Origin: Rhodoferax sp.
Lineage (GTDB): Bacteria; Pseudomonadota; Gammaproteobacteria; Burkholderiales; Burkholderiaceae
DNA length: 44,734 nucleotides
Direction of reading: 5' to 3'
NCBI GenBank assembly: GCA_020048295.1
Contig: JAIFMT010000046.1
Coordinates: 1-44,734, forward strand
The position numbers and the translations under genes are program-made. This document shows, in pieces, positions 1-6,409 of the stretch. The stretch's first letter is position 1. Every line of letters begins with the position of its first letter. Below the pieces are notes generated by a model. That model did not search any database. It had not been told where the DNA came from and saw only the letters and a program-made list of their open reading frames with translations.

Positions 1-34
1 TGCTTCGCTCACAATGACAGTTCTTTCGCACCAG

Positions 35-94
35 AAAAATAGGCCTCTAGCCCTTACCCTGATTGCACGATAAGCTATTTTTTATATAGCATCA
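35..94 (-). repeat. Dispersed 60-bp repeat, copy R1
   Basis: Read on the minus strand this is GCTATATAAAAAATAGC followed by a middle part and then AGGGCTAGAGGCCTATTTTT. The same order (an AT-rich mini-palindrome GCTAT..ATAGC, a GC-containing middle, an AGGGCTA/GGCC block and an AT end) recurs at seven other places in the window. This copy overlaps the last codons and stop of the secreted hydrolase gene, so the protein tail LMLYKK is encoded by repeat sequence. I recall such elements as common in Comamonadaceae; their mechanism of spread is not visible here. Confidence 0.7.
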
Positions 95-1088
95 GAAGTG
101 AGAGCGACGCAGCGCGAGGCATCACCTCACACAAGCCGGTCGCTGGCTTGCGGGCCCAAATTTCGAGCTGCGCCCACAGCCATTGCAGGCCATCGCGCGC
201 GGGGCTTTGCAGTGCGTGGTTGGCATGCTGCAGACGAAGGTCACAAAACGGCCATGGGCGCGCCTCGGGTGCTGGCAAAAAGCGTTGATAAGCAGCCAAC
301 GGAACCGCTTCGTCCGCATCGCCCCACACGCGCAGCAGTGGCCAGCGCCCTTGTAACATGGGCTGCGCCAAGGGCCATTGCCACAAATCGCGCCAGTACC
401 GCAGCGTGCGACCCTGTACCACGGTGCGGTCGTCCAGGTCAGAAGACTGCACGCGCCCCAAGTCCTGCCATGCCTGCTGCTGCCCGAGCCGCTGCGCCTG
501 CAGTTCACCTGCTTCGCGCGGATCAAGGCCAGACGCAGAGACCATTACCACCCCCGCCAGGGCGGGTATTTCTGCGGCCAGGTCAGGCAATAACTCGGCC
601 CCTTCAGAGATGCCCAACAGCAGCACAGGCAGCGCAGGCGCGGTGCGGGTGTCATGCGCGCGCAGCGCGGCCCGGGCATCGTCGCGCCAGGAGGACAAGG
701 CATCGTTCTGGATAAAGTCCGGGCTGCAGCTTGCCCCCAAGCCGGCGTTGACATCGACCCCCGGCTTGTGCAGCACCAGCACTTCAGCGTGCAGCAGGCC
801 TGAAAAGTACCGCTCGGCCACTGGCAGCCAGCCGGTGCAGCCCGAGCCAGGCAGCACAACGACCCGATAGCGCGCCGGCCCGACCCGCGCGGTGCGAATC
901 AGGGCTTGCAAGGTGCGACCCGGTTGCGCACCTGGCAGAGTTTCAAGCTGCCAGCCCTCGGGCAAGGCATCCGCTGCCGCCGCTGCACTGGCCAAGCTCA
1001 GGCTGGTCAGCAGGGCTAAAAGAAAAGCGCGTGCGACGATGACAAAAAACCAGGCGCTGGCGCATTGCGATGCGCCAGTCAAGCGCAT
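75..1088 (-). CDS. Secreted alpha/beta hydrolase
   Basis: A protein of 337 residues with a long hydrophobic signal peptide (about residues 1-38, ending in an alanine run), so it is probably periplasmic or secreted. The serine-hydrolase elbow GISEG puts the nucleophile at Ser161. An Asp in WGDADE (257 or 259) and a His in LQHANHAL (288 or 291) complete a plausible catalytic triad. The early LPGSGCTGW segment could form the oxyanion hole. The substrate is not recognisable; an esterase or peptidase-like role is possible. The start ATG directly follows the TAA of the CsgG-like gene with no gap, so it is probably the last gene of the envelope operon. Its last residues come from a dispersed repeat, suggesting the original stop was replaced. 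Fold assignment is firm, function is not. Confidence 0.75.
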   Translation of the reverse strand: MRLTGASQCASAWFFVIVARAFLLALLTSLSLASAAAAADALPEGWQLETLPGAQPGRTLQALIRTARVGPARYRVVVLPGSGCTGWLPVAERYFSGLLHAEVLVLHKPGVDVNAGLGASCSPDFIQNDALSSWRDDARAALRAHDTRTAPALPVLLLGISEGAELLPDLAAEIPALAGVVMVSASGLDPREAGELQAQRLGQQQAWQDLGRVQSSDLDDRTVVQGRTLRYWRDLWQWPLAQPMLQGRWPLLRVWGDADEAVPLAAYQRFLPAPEARPWPFCDLRLQHANHALQSPARDGLQWLWAQLEIWARKPATGLCEVMPRAASLSLLMLYKK

Positions 1089-1885
1089 TTACCTGAGGAT
1101 CATCACCTGCTCGGCAGGCTGGCTGCCCTGCGGCACGCGCTGACTGTTCAGCGGTGCGTTGGGGGCATCGGGCGCATCAAAGCCCAACTGGGCAACCAGC
1201 TGCTCGTATACGCTGGCGGCCAGACTTTGCGAAGTTTCGCGCATCACCTTAGCGCGGTTGGGCGGCATGATGTCGCCCCGGTTGGACAAGATTTTGGTGT
1301 CGTTGCCCGAGCCCTGCGCCGAAAAAGCCGACTTGATCGCGTAGGTTTTGGTATTGATCAGGGAGAAGTCGGCCAGCAGCTCCAGCCCATATTGCACGGT
1401 GGCGCTGCTGGTGCCCTGCAGCGGTGAAAACTGGTCGTTGAAGGCAATGTGTGACAGGGTGCCAAACAGCACAAAGTCGGCCCCCTTGAACTCACCCTTT
1501 TGAATGCGGGTGATGATGTCCTTGACCTGCGGCTGGCGCACCGGCTTGGCCATCTTGCCGCCCTTGAGCTGGTTGAGCGCCTGCTCGGCCTTGGTGGGTT
1601 GCGGTGCGCCGGCATCAAACGCCCGGGCCTGAACCAGCCGAAAGCCCGGGATTTTCAGCAACGCACCCTTGATGTCGTTGGTGAACGAACCCAGCTCACG
1701 CTGCTCCATGTAGCTGTAGCTGCCCGCCACATAGGTGCCGCTGGCCTGGTAGCTGCCCGAGGCGCTGTAGCGGTTGGCCTGCACATTGGCGCTTTCGCAA
1801 TGCGGGCCACCGTTTGCGCTTGTGCGCCAGCAGCCAGGCCCAGTGCCAGAGCCGTCAATATTGGGAAAAAAGTGCGTCTTTGCAT
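1089..1885 (-). pseudogene. CsgG/LpoB-like periplasmic protein, frameshifted near the 5' end
   Basis: The reading frame from ATG 1885 starts 14 nt after the lpoB stop. It encodes a clear signal peptide (MQRRTFFPILTALALG, ending AGAQAQ), but after TVARIA it runs into meaningless arginine-rich sequence. The neighbouring frame opens near 1795 and carries a coherent 231-residue body: ESANVQANRYSASGSY, then GADFVLFGTL, a hydrophobic strand and an ATG-poor C-terminal helix. This resembles the layout of CsgG/LpoB-type proteins. Adding one base around 1795-1800 would join the two into a protein of about 265 residues. Either the gene is inactive, the base is a sequencing loss, or the body starts at the GTG at 1784 without a signal peptide. 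It belongs to the operon with lpoB and ycfL. The CsgG-like assignment is from pattern only. Confidence 0.6.
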
Positions 1886-1899
1886 GATGGGCCCCTGGT

Positions 1900-2508
1900 T
1901 CAGCGCTTGCTGGTTTTGCGGATTTCTTTTTCGTCCTGCCATTCGATGGAGCCTTCCTCCACGTCGAACATCTTCAGGGTGAACTTGTAAAACACGTCTT
2001 TGGTGTCGGCGTTCTGCTTGACGATGCTGGTCAGCTCACCTTCCAGGGTGTATTTGGCGGCGGTCATCTTGCCAATCTTGGCGGTGCTGCTCTGCTTGTA
2101 CAGGCCGCTCTGGTTTTGCCGCTGCAGCTCATCGACCCCCTGCTGCATTTCGTTGATGGAGCGCACAAAGCGCACCTTGCCCGACTTGACCAGTGTGGTC
2201 TGAATCGAGCTCATCACGTTGGTGGTGTCAATGTATTCGCTGGTCTTGTTCTTGACGGTAGAAATCGCCACCGTGGGGCGGCCCTGGAAGATGCCGGTTT
2301 CCAGCAGGCTGCCGACCATTTTTTCGGCAATCATCTGCAGGTCGGTGGAGCCAAATTCATTGGTCACCAGTTCAACCCCCTTGGCATCGCCGTAATTGAC
2401 CTGGCGGTCAAACCGGACCACCGGCGAGGACAGGATATTGCGGGTTTCACAAGCGGCAAGGCCCAGCGTGGCGCAGACCAGCAATGCAGAGGTCATCAGT
2501 CGGAACAT
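1900..2508 (-). CDS. lpoB: Penicillin-binding protein activator LpoB
   Basis: A lipoprotein of 202 residues from ATG 2508. The lipobox LGLAAC places the lipidated cysteine at residue 20. The remainder matches the LpoB family: a variable linker, then a compact domain with NYGDAKGVELVTNEFGSTDLQ, the helix containing EKMVGSLLETG, and PTVAISTVKNKTSEYIDT. In Enterobacteria LpoB is an outer-membrane lipoprotein that reaches through the murein to stimulate the bifunctional synthase PBP1b. The same job is inferred here. The upstream neighbour is ycfL, as in E. coli, which strongly supports the call. AGGA lies upstream of the chosen ATG, and earlier in-frame codons would precede the signal peptide. 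The PBP1b partner is not in the window. Confidence 0.88.
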   Translation of the reverse strand: MFRLMTSALLVCATLGLAACETRNILSSPVVRFDRQVNYGDAKGVELVTNEFGSTDLQMIAEKMVGSLLETGIFQGRPTVAISTVKNKTSEYIDTTNVMSSIQTTLVKSGKVRFVRSINEMQQGVDELQRQNQSGLYKQSSTAKIGKMTAAKYTLEGELTSIVKQNADTKDVFYKFTLKMFDVEEGSIEWQDEKEIRKTSKR

Positions 2509-2557
2509 GGTTGGTTTTCCTGGAAGAGTGATTGAAAAAGGGGGATTGGTGGGGCGC

Positions 2558-2944
2558 TTAGCGCAATTCAACATTCATTTCAAGGCGAAAGTCCGTGGCG
2601 GCCGATGCGGGAGCCACGCTTTTCACGGTTTGCTGGCCTTGGCCCAGCACCGTGATCTGTTTCCACGACTCGCCATCACCCACCTGGTTGCCCACGTTGT
2701 CGAGCCAGCGGTAGCGGTAAAACACGGTGCGGTCGGTGTTGACAACGTTGTACAGGTCGGTCTGCACCGTCAGGATGTCGTTGCGTCGCACCACCCGCAT
2801 TTCAGGAATGCGCACGCCGTAGGCATCGCCGCGCAAAGCAACCTTGGCGGCAACGGCCAGCGGTGTGCCAGGCTCATGTTGGGCATAAACAGACAGCGCC
2901 AGGCATGCGCTGAGTGCAATCATCAGTTTTTTGAACGTGTTCAT
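2558..2944 (-). CDS. ycfL: YcfL family protein (DUF1425)
   Basis: A protein of 128 residues with a signal peptide (about 1-21, ending SVYA). It contains the DUF1425 pattern: a beta-rich domain with VRRNDILTVQTDLYN and the strongly typical FYRYRWLDNVGNQV, followed by SWKQITVLGQGQQTV. In E. coli ycfL sits directly before lpoB, as here. It is exported and probably periplasmic; unlike many relatives no lipobox cysteine is visible. The biochemical role is unknown, although its constant linkage to LpoB suggests a part in envelope or murein control. A strong ribosome binding site (AAGGAAG) precedes ATG 2944. The gene lies 54 nt after the COG3014 gene and 49 nt before lpoB. Confidence 0.85.
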   Translation of the reverse strand: MNTFKKLMIALSACLALSVYAQHEPGTPLAVAAKVALRGDAYGVRIPEMRVVRRNDILTVQTDLYNVVNTDRTVFYRYRWLDNVGNQVGDGESWKQITVLGQGQQTVKSVAPASAATDFRLEMNVELR

Positions 2945-2998
2945 GGGTGGGCTTCCTTTGCGATGTGACGGGGATGGCTCTGCAGTGTCAGATGATGC

Positions 2999-4510
2999 TT
3001 AAAGTGTTGTCGCAACCGGCTTCTTGACGATGGCTTTGGGCTTGGCTTTGGGTTTGGGTTTGGCTTGCGGTGCGACCGGTGTCACCGCCTCCGGCACCGC
3101 TTCAACCTTGGCCACCGGGGGCTGCGCCACCAGGCGGCCAAAGTTGCCGACATCGCCAGCGATGACGCTCTGGTCGTAAAGCCGCAGCGGCACCAGAGCG
3201 TATTGCCCGTTGACCTTGACCTTGATGTTGAAGTCGCGGCCATTGATCACCACCTTGTGTTCGCCTTCAGGCAAATAACCACGCGCCACATACACTCGCC
3301 CGGGCAGCATGCGCCACAGCCGGTCATCGGCCTGCTCGGTCACGACCGAGGCGACGGCGCCGACGATGGCGCCAAACATGCCGCCATTTTTGGCCAGTTG
3401 GTCCTGCACCACGCCCTTCACAATGGCGCGTGTCACGCCGCGAAAGACCATGCCAGGCATTTCGTCACGCAAGGCACGCCGCGCCATCACGTTCACATCG
3501 ACCACTTTTTCCAGCTTGAAATCACGTCCGCCCGCGGAAAGAACGCTCAGCGCGGCGTCCTTGGAAGGCTCAATGATGGGGTACGAAATGCTCACCGTAC
3601 GAACGCTGCCACCCACCGGGACCGGAATGGTGAAGGCCTTGGGTTTACGCGCGGGTGCGTCGCCCGCCTCCACCACAAACAGCACGTCGGTCATGCGTTG
3701 GCGGCGCTTTTGGGTGAAGCTGGTCCGGTCGTCCAGGCCGCGCAGGCCCTCTTCAAGTACACCGGTGTTGGGTTTGAGTTCGATGGCCTTGCGGTAGCCG
3801 GGCGCAGCCAGACCGGATTCATTGAGTGTCTCATAGACAAATCCGGCCAGATAGTGACTCAAGGCGTTCTGGTAGCCGTTTTTCAAGGCCAGCACTTCAG
3901 GGTCGTCGAGGGTTTCCACCGGGTAGCCGTTGATGCTCTTGCCGGTTGAGCCCACGCCCTTGGCCTTGGCCTCCTCTTCGGCCGCCAGCGTTTCTTTGGC
4001 GCGGAACTCGGCAATCACGGCCTCACGCTCGTGGGTGCGCTTGATATCCACGCGAGCGGTGTCGATGTCACCGGCAGCCACCCGGTTGAGCGCCAGCCGG
4101 GTGGTCAGCCAGACTTTTTCGTAATCCTGGCCTTCATAGACTTTCAGCCGCTCGCTGATGGTGGCGGCACCCAGGGTGCCCAGCAGTTTTTGCGGATTGG
4201 TTTTGGCAGCCTCCTCCCACTCCTTGACCTTGCTGTCAGCCAGCAGAAACGCCTGAGTACTCTCCGTGTATTGGTGGTTCAACCGGAGCAACTCGCCACG
4301 CTCCAGGTTGTAGAGAAGCGCCTTTTTGTCATCCTCGCTGGTGGCAGAAGCCTCCAGTGTCTTGATGGCAGCAGGAATGCCGCCGGCCTGTTTTGACGTC
4401 TGCATCTGGTTGGTCAGATCGTCATGGCTCTTCATGTTGGCGCAGCCGCCCAAGGCCAGGGCTGCGAAAAGCGCCGTCAACAGACGGCGCGAGGTATAAG
4501 CAAACATCAA
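2999..4510 (-). CDS. COG3014-type TPR lipoprotein
   Basis: A lipoprotein of 503 residues with lipobox ALGGC (Cys23). Residues about 50-260 are helical and tetratricopeptide-like (for example HYLAGFVYETLNESGLAAPGYRKAIEL). A beta-rich C-terminal part follows with repeated glycine/valine strands (PVGGSVRTVSISYP) and LWRMLPGRVYVARGYLPEGEH. The tail is a low-complexity Lys/Pro/Ala run that could reach or bind the cell wall. The architecture and the neighbourhood (ycfL, lpoB) match COG3014, a conserved family of unknown function. It is the first gene of the operon, with AGGGAG six bases before ATG 4510 and a promoter just upstream. A role in outer-membrane or murein assembly is inferred from context only. 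Confidence 0.8.
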   Translation of the reverse strand: MMFAYTSRRLLTALFAALALGGCANMKSHDDLTNQMQTSKQAGGIPAAIKTLEASATSEDDKKALLYNLERGELLRLNHQYTESTQAFLLADSKVKEWEEAAKTNPQKLLGTLGAATISERLKVYEGQDYEKVWLTTRLALNRVAAGDIDTARVDIKRTHEREAVIAEFRAKETLAAEEEAKAKGVGSTGKSINGYPVETLDDPEVLALKNGYQNALSHYLAGFVYETLNESGLAAPGYRKAIELKPNTGVLEEGLRGLDDRTSFTQKRRQRMTDVLFVVEAGDAPARKPKAFTIPVPVGGSVRTVSISYPIIEPSKDAALSVLSAGGRDFKLEKVVDVNVMARRALRDEMPGMVFRGVTRAIVKGVVQDQLAKNGGMFGAIVGAVASVVTEQADDRLWRMLPGRVYVARGYLPEGEHKVVINGRDFNIKVKVNGQYALVPLRLYDQSVIAGDVGNFGRLVAQPPVAKVEAVPEAVTPVAPQAKPKPKAKPKAIVKKPVATTL

Positions 4511-4526
4511 CCACTCCCTAAGTTTG

Positions 4527-4554
4527 ATAATAATTATGCCCAGCTTATTGACAA
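4527..4554 (-). promoter_or_regulatory. Sigma70-like promoter of the lpoB-type operon
   Basis: On the minus strand TTGTCA (4554-4549) and TATTAT (4532-4527) are separated by 16 bases. Each matches the -35/-10 consensus at five of six positions. Transcription would begin near 4520, giving a leader of only about ten bases that consists mostly of the AGGGAG ribosome binding site. The very short leader is the main reason for caution. Confidence 0.45.
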
Positions 4555-4604
4555 AATCCTTATGGCTTGTGGGTTTTTTATTGGCGCGTGGTAACTACGC
4601 CTAA

Positions 4605-4665
4605 TTGCTTCACTAAATAGAGCTGTCAGCGCTTACTGGGTAAGGGCTAGATGCCAATTTTTCTT
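4605..4665 (+). repeat. Dispersed 60-bp repeat, copy R2
   Basis: ATAGAGCTGTCAGCGC then TAAGGGCTAGATGCC and an AT end follow the family order; the first arm of the AT-rich palindrome is degraded. It directly abuts the stop codon of the GMC oxidoreductase gene and lies between that gene and the promoter of the lpoB operon. Confidence 0.65.
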
Positions 4666-6265
4666 AAACTTTTTCTGACTGCGCTGCGCGCAGCATGTCG
4701 GCGGCCTTCTCGGCAATCATGATCACTGGCGCATTGGTGTTGCCGCTGACGATACGCGGCATGATGGAGGCATCCACCACGCGCAGGCCTTGTAGCCCAT
4801 GCACGCGCAACTGTGCATCCACCACATCCATGTCGCCGCTGCCCATGCGGCAACTGCCCACCGGGTGGTAGATGGTGTCGCCGTAGTCGCGAATCACCTG
4901 CTCGATCTGCAAATCTGTCTGCGCGCTGGCCGTGGCGGCCAGTTCGCGTCCGCCAAACTGCGCCAATGCGGGCTGCGCCAGGATGTGGCGCATCAGCTTG
5001 AAGCCACGAATCATCCGCTCCATGTCGTCGCGGTCGCTCAAAAAGTCGGGGTCCACCAGCGGCAGGGCCAGTGGGTCCTTGCTCGCCAGCCTGACGCTGC
5101 CAGCACTTCTGGGGCGCAACAGGCACATATGGCACGAAAAGCCGTGACCCCAGCTCAGCGTGCGACCATGGTTGATGAGCTTGCCAATGACAAAGTGCAG
5201 CTGCAAATCGGGCGTCGCCTCACCGGGTTGACTCTTGATGAAGCCACCCGCTTCGGCAAAGTTGGTGGTCAGCATGCCGCTGCGCTGGTTGCGCCACTGC
5301 AGCATGCCTTGCAGCGTCTTCAGGCCGCCGCTGACCGACAGGCCAAACAAATCCTTGCCCCCGGGCACATGCACGACTTGCACGATGTCGGGGTGGTCGT
5401 GCAGGTTTTGCCCGACGCCGGGCAGGTGGTGCTGGGTGGCAATCCCGGATTCCAGCAGGTGCGCATGCGGGCCAATGCCTGAGAGCAGCAGGATTTGCGG
5501 GGACTGGATGGCGCCGGCACACAGCACCACCTCGCGCTGGCATTTAAGCTGTTTGAGCAGCCCGTCTTGCACAAACTCGACCCCCACGGCGCGCTTCTTT
5601 TCCAGCAGCACGCGGGTGACTTGTGCCTGAGTGAAGACCTGCAGGTTCGGACGTGACAAATGGGGGCTGAGATACGCCTTGGCGGTGCTGCAGCGTTCGC
5701 CGTTCTTGTGGGTCACCTGGTACAGCCCTACCCCTTCCTGCTCGACCCCGTTGAAATCGGGGTTGACCGGGAAGCCGGCTTGCGCACCGGCCTGCACGAA
5801 CAGCGCGCCAAAGCGGTTCGGGCTGCGCAAATCCATCACATTGAGCGGCCCACCGGTGCCATGCAAGGCATCGGCACCCCGTTCGTTGTGCTCGGCACGT
5901 TTGAAGTAAGGCAGCACGTCGTCCCAGGCCCAGCCGGGGTTGCCCAAAGCCGCCCAATGGTCATAGTCAGCACGTTGGCCGCGGATATAGATCATGGCGT
6001 TGATCGAGCTGGAGCCACCGAGCACCTTGCCGCGCGGCTGGTAGCCCGCGCGACCATTGAACCCGGGCTGCGGCACCGTATGGAGGTTCCAGCCGTACAG
6101 GCTGAACTTGGCCATGGCCGCGAGGCCCGCCGGGCATTGAATCAGCACGCTGCGGTCGGACGGCCCGGCTTCGAGGAGCGCCACGGTGATGTTGGGGTCT
6201 TCTGACAGGCGCGAAGCCAACACGCAGCCGGCCGAGCCGCCGCCGATGATGAGGTAGTCAAACAT
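4664..6265 (-). CDS. GMC-family FAD-dependent alcohol/choline dehydrogenase
   Basis: A protein of 533 residues, the usual length for bacterial GMC oxidoreductases. The FAD-binding GGGSAG is at residues 8-13, followed by the adenine-binding acid in LLEAG. The GMC signature region GKVLGGSSSINAMIYIRG is present, as is the second signature GAIQSPQILLLSGIGP. The catalytic pair is His467 in YHPVGSCRMG and an Asn in SGNTNAP (about 509-511). Such enzymes oxidise primary alcohols, choline or aliphatic alcohols to aldehydes using FAD and pass electrons to quinone or oxygen. No signal peptide, so it is cytoplasmic or loosely membrane-bound. There is no betaine-aldehyde dehydrogenase nearby, so choline is not supported over other alcohols. 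GGAGA precedes ATG 6265. It appears to be a single-gene unit. Confidence 0.88.
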   Translation of the reverse strand: MFDYLIIGGGSAGCVLASRLSEDPNITVALLEAGPSDRSVLIQCPAGLAAMAKFSLYGWNLHTVPQPGFNGRAGYQPRGKVLGGSSSINAMIYIRGQRADYDHWAALGNPGWAWDDVLPYFKRAEHNERGADALHGTGGPLNVMDLRSPNRFGALFVQAGAQAGFPVNPDFNGVEQEGVGLYQVTHKNGERCSTAKAYLSPHLSRPNLQVFTQAQVTRVLLEKKRAVGVEFVQDGLLKQLKCQREVVLCAGAIQSPQILLLSGIGPHAHLLESGIATQHHLPGVGQNLHDHPDIVQVVHVPGGKDLFGLSVSGGLKTLQGMLQWRNQRSGMLTTNFAEAGGFIKSQPGEATPDLQLHFVIGKLINHGRTLSWGHGFSCHMCLLRPRSAGSVRLASKDPLALPLVDPDFLSDRDDMERMIRGFKLMRHILAQPALAQFGGRELAATASAQTDLQIEQVIRDYGDTIYHPVGSCRMGSGDMDVVDAQLRVHGLQGLRVVDASIMPRIVSGNTNAPVIMIAEKAADMLRAAQSEKV

Positions 6266-6409
6266 GGGGTTCTCCGGGCACTCTAAAAATCTTGCTTGTG
6301 CCTGTATGGCAGGTTAACGTAAATCGGCGGGCCGGTTTAGAGCGAAGTCCCAAGGACTGCCAATGCGGCGGGTGCTTGCGGCAGCTGGCTGTGACCAGAG
6401 GTTTCAGGC

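Noticed and set aside
1..34. Possible end of an upstream gene or RNA at the window edge
   Set aside because: Too short to assign; no open frame, tRNA arm or terminator can be supported.
1790..1805. Programmed -1 frameshift at GCGAAAGC in the CsgG-like gene
   Set aside because: The CGAAAG string is in neither the donor nor the acceptor frame, there is no slippery heptamer and no clear downstream structure.
3065..3949. Open frame of 294 codons opposite the COG3014 gene
   Set aside because: His-rich composition typical of antisense frames; no start signal and no domain.
4522..4583. Possible ninth repeat copy upstream of the COG3014 gene
   Set aside because: Only scattered matches (AGCTTATTG, TTATGGCTTGTGGG); the core AGGGCTA/GGCC block is absent, and the promoter explains the AT-rich part.
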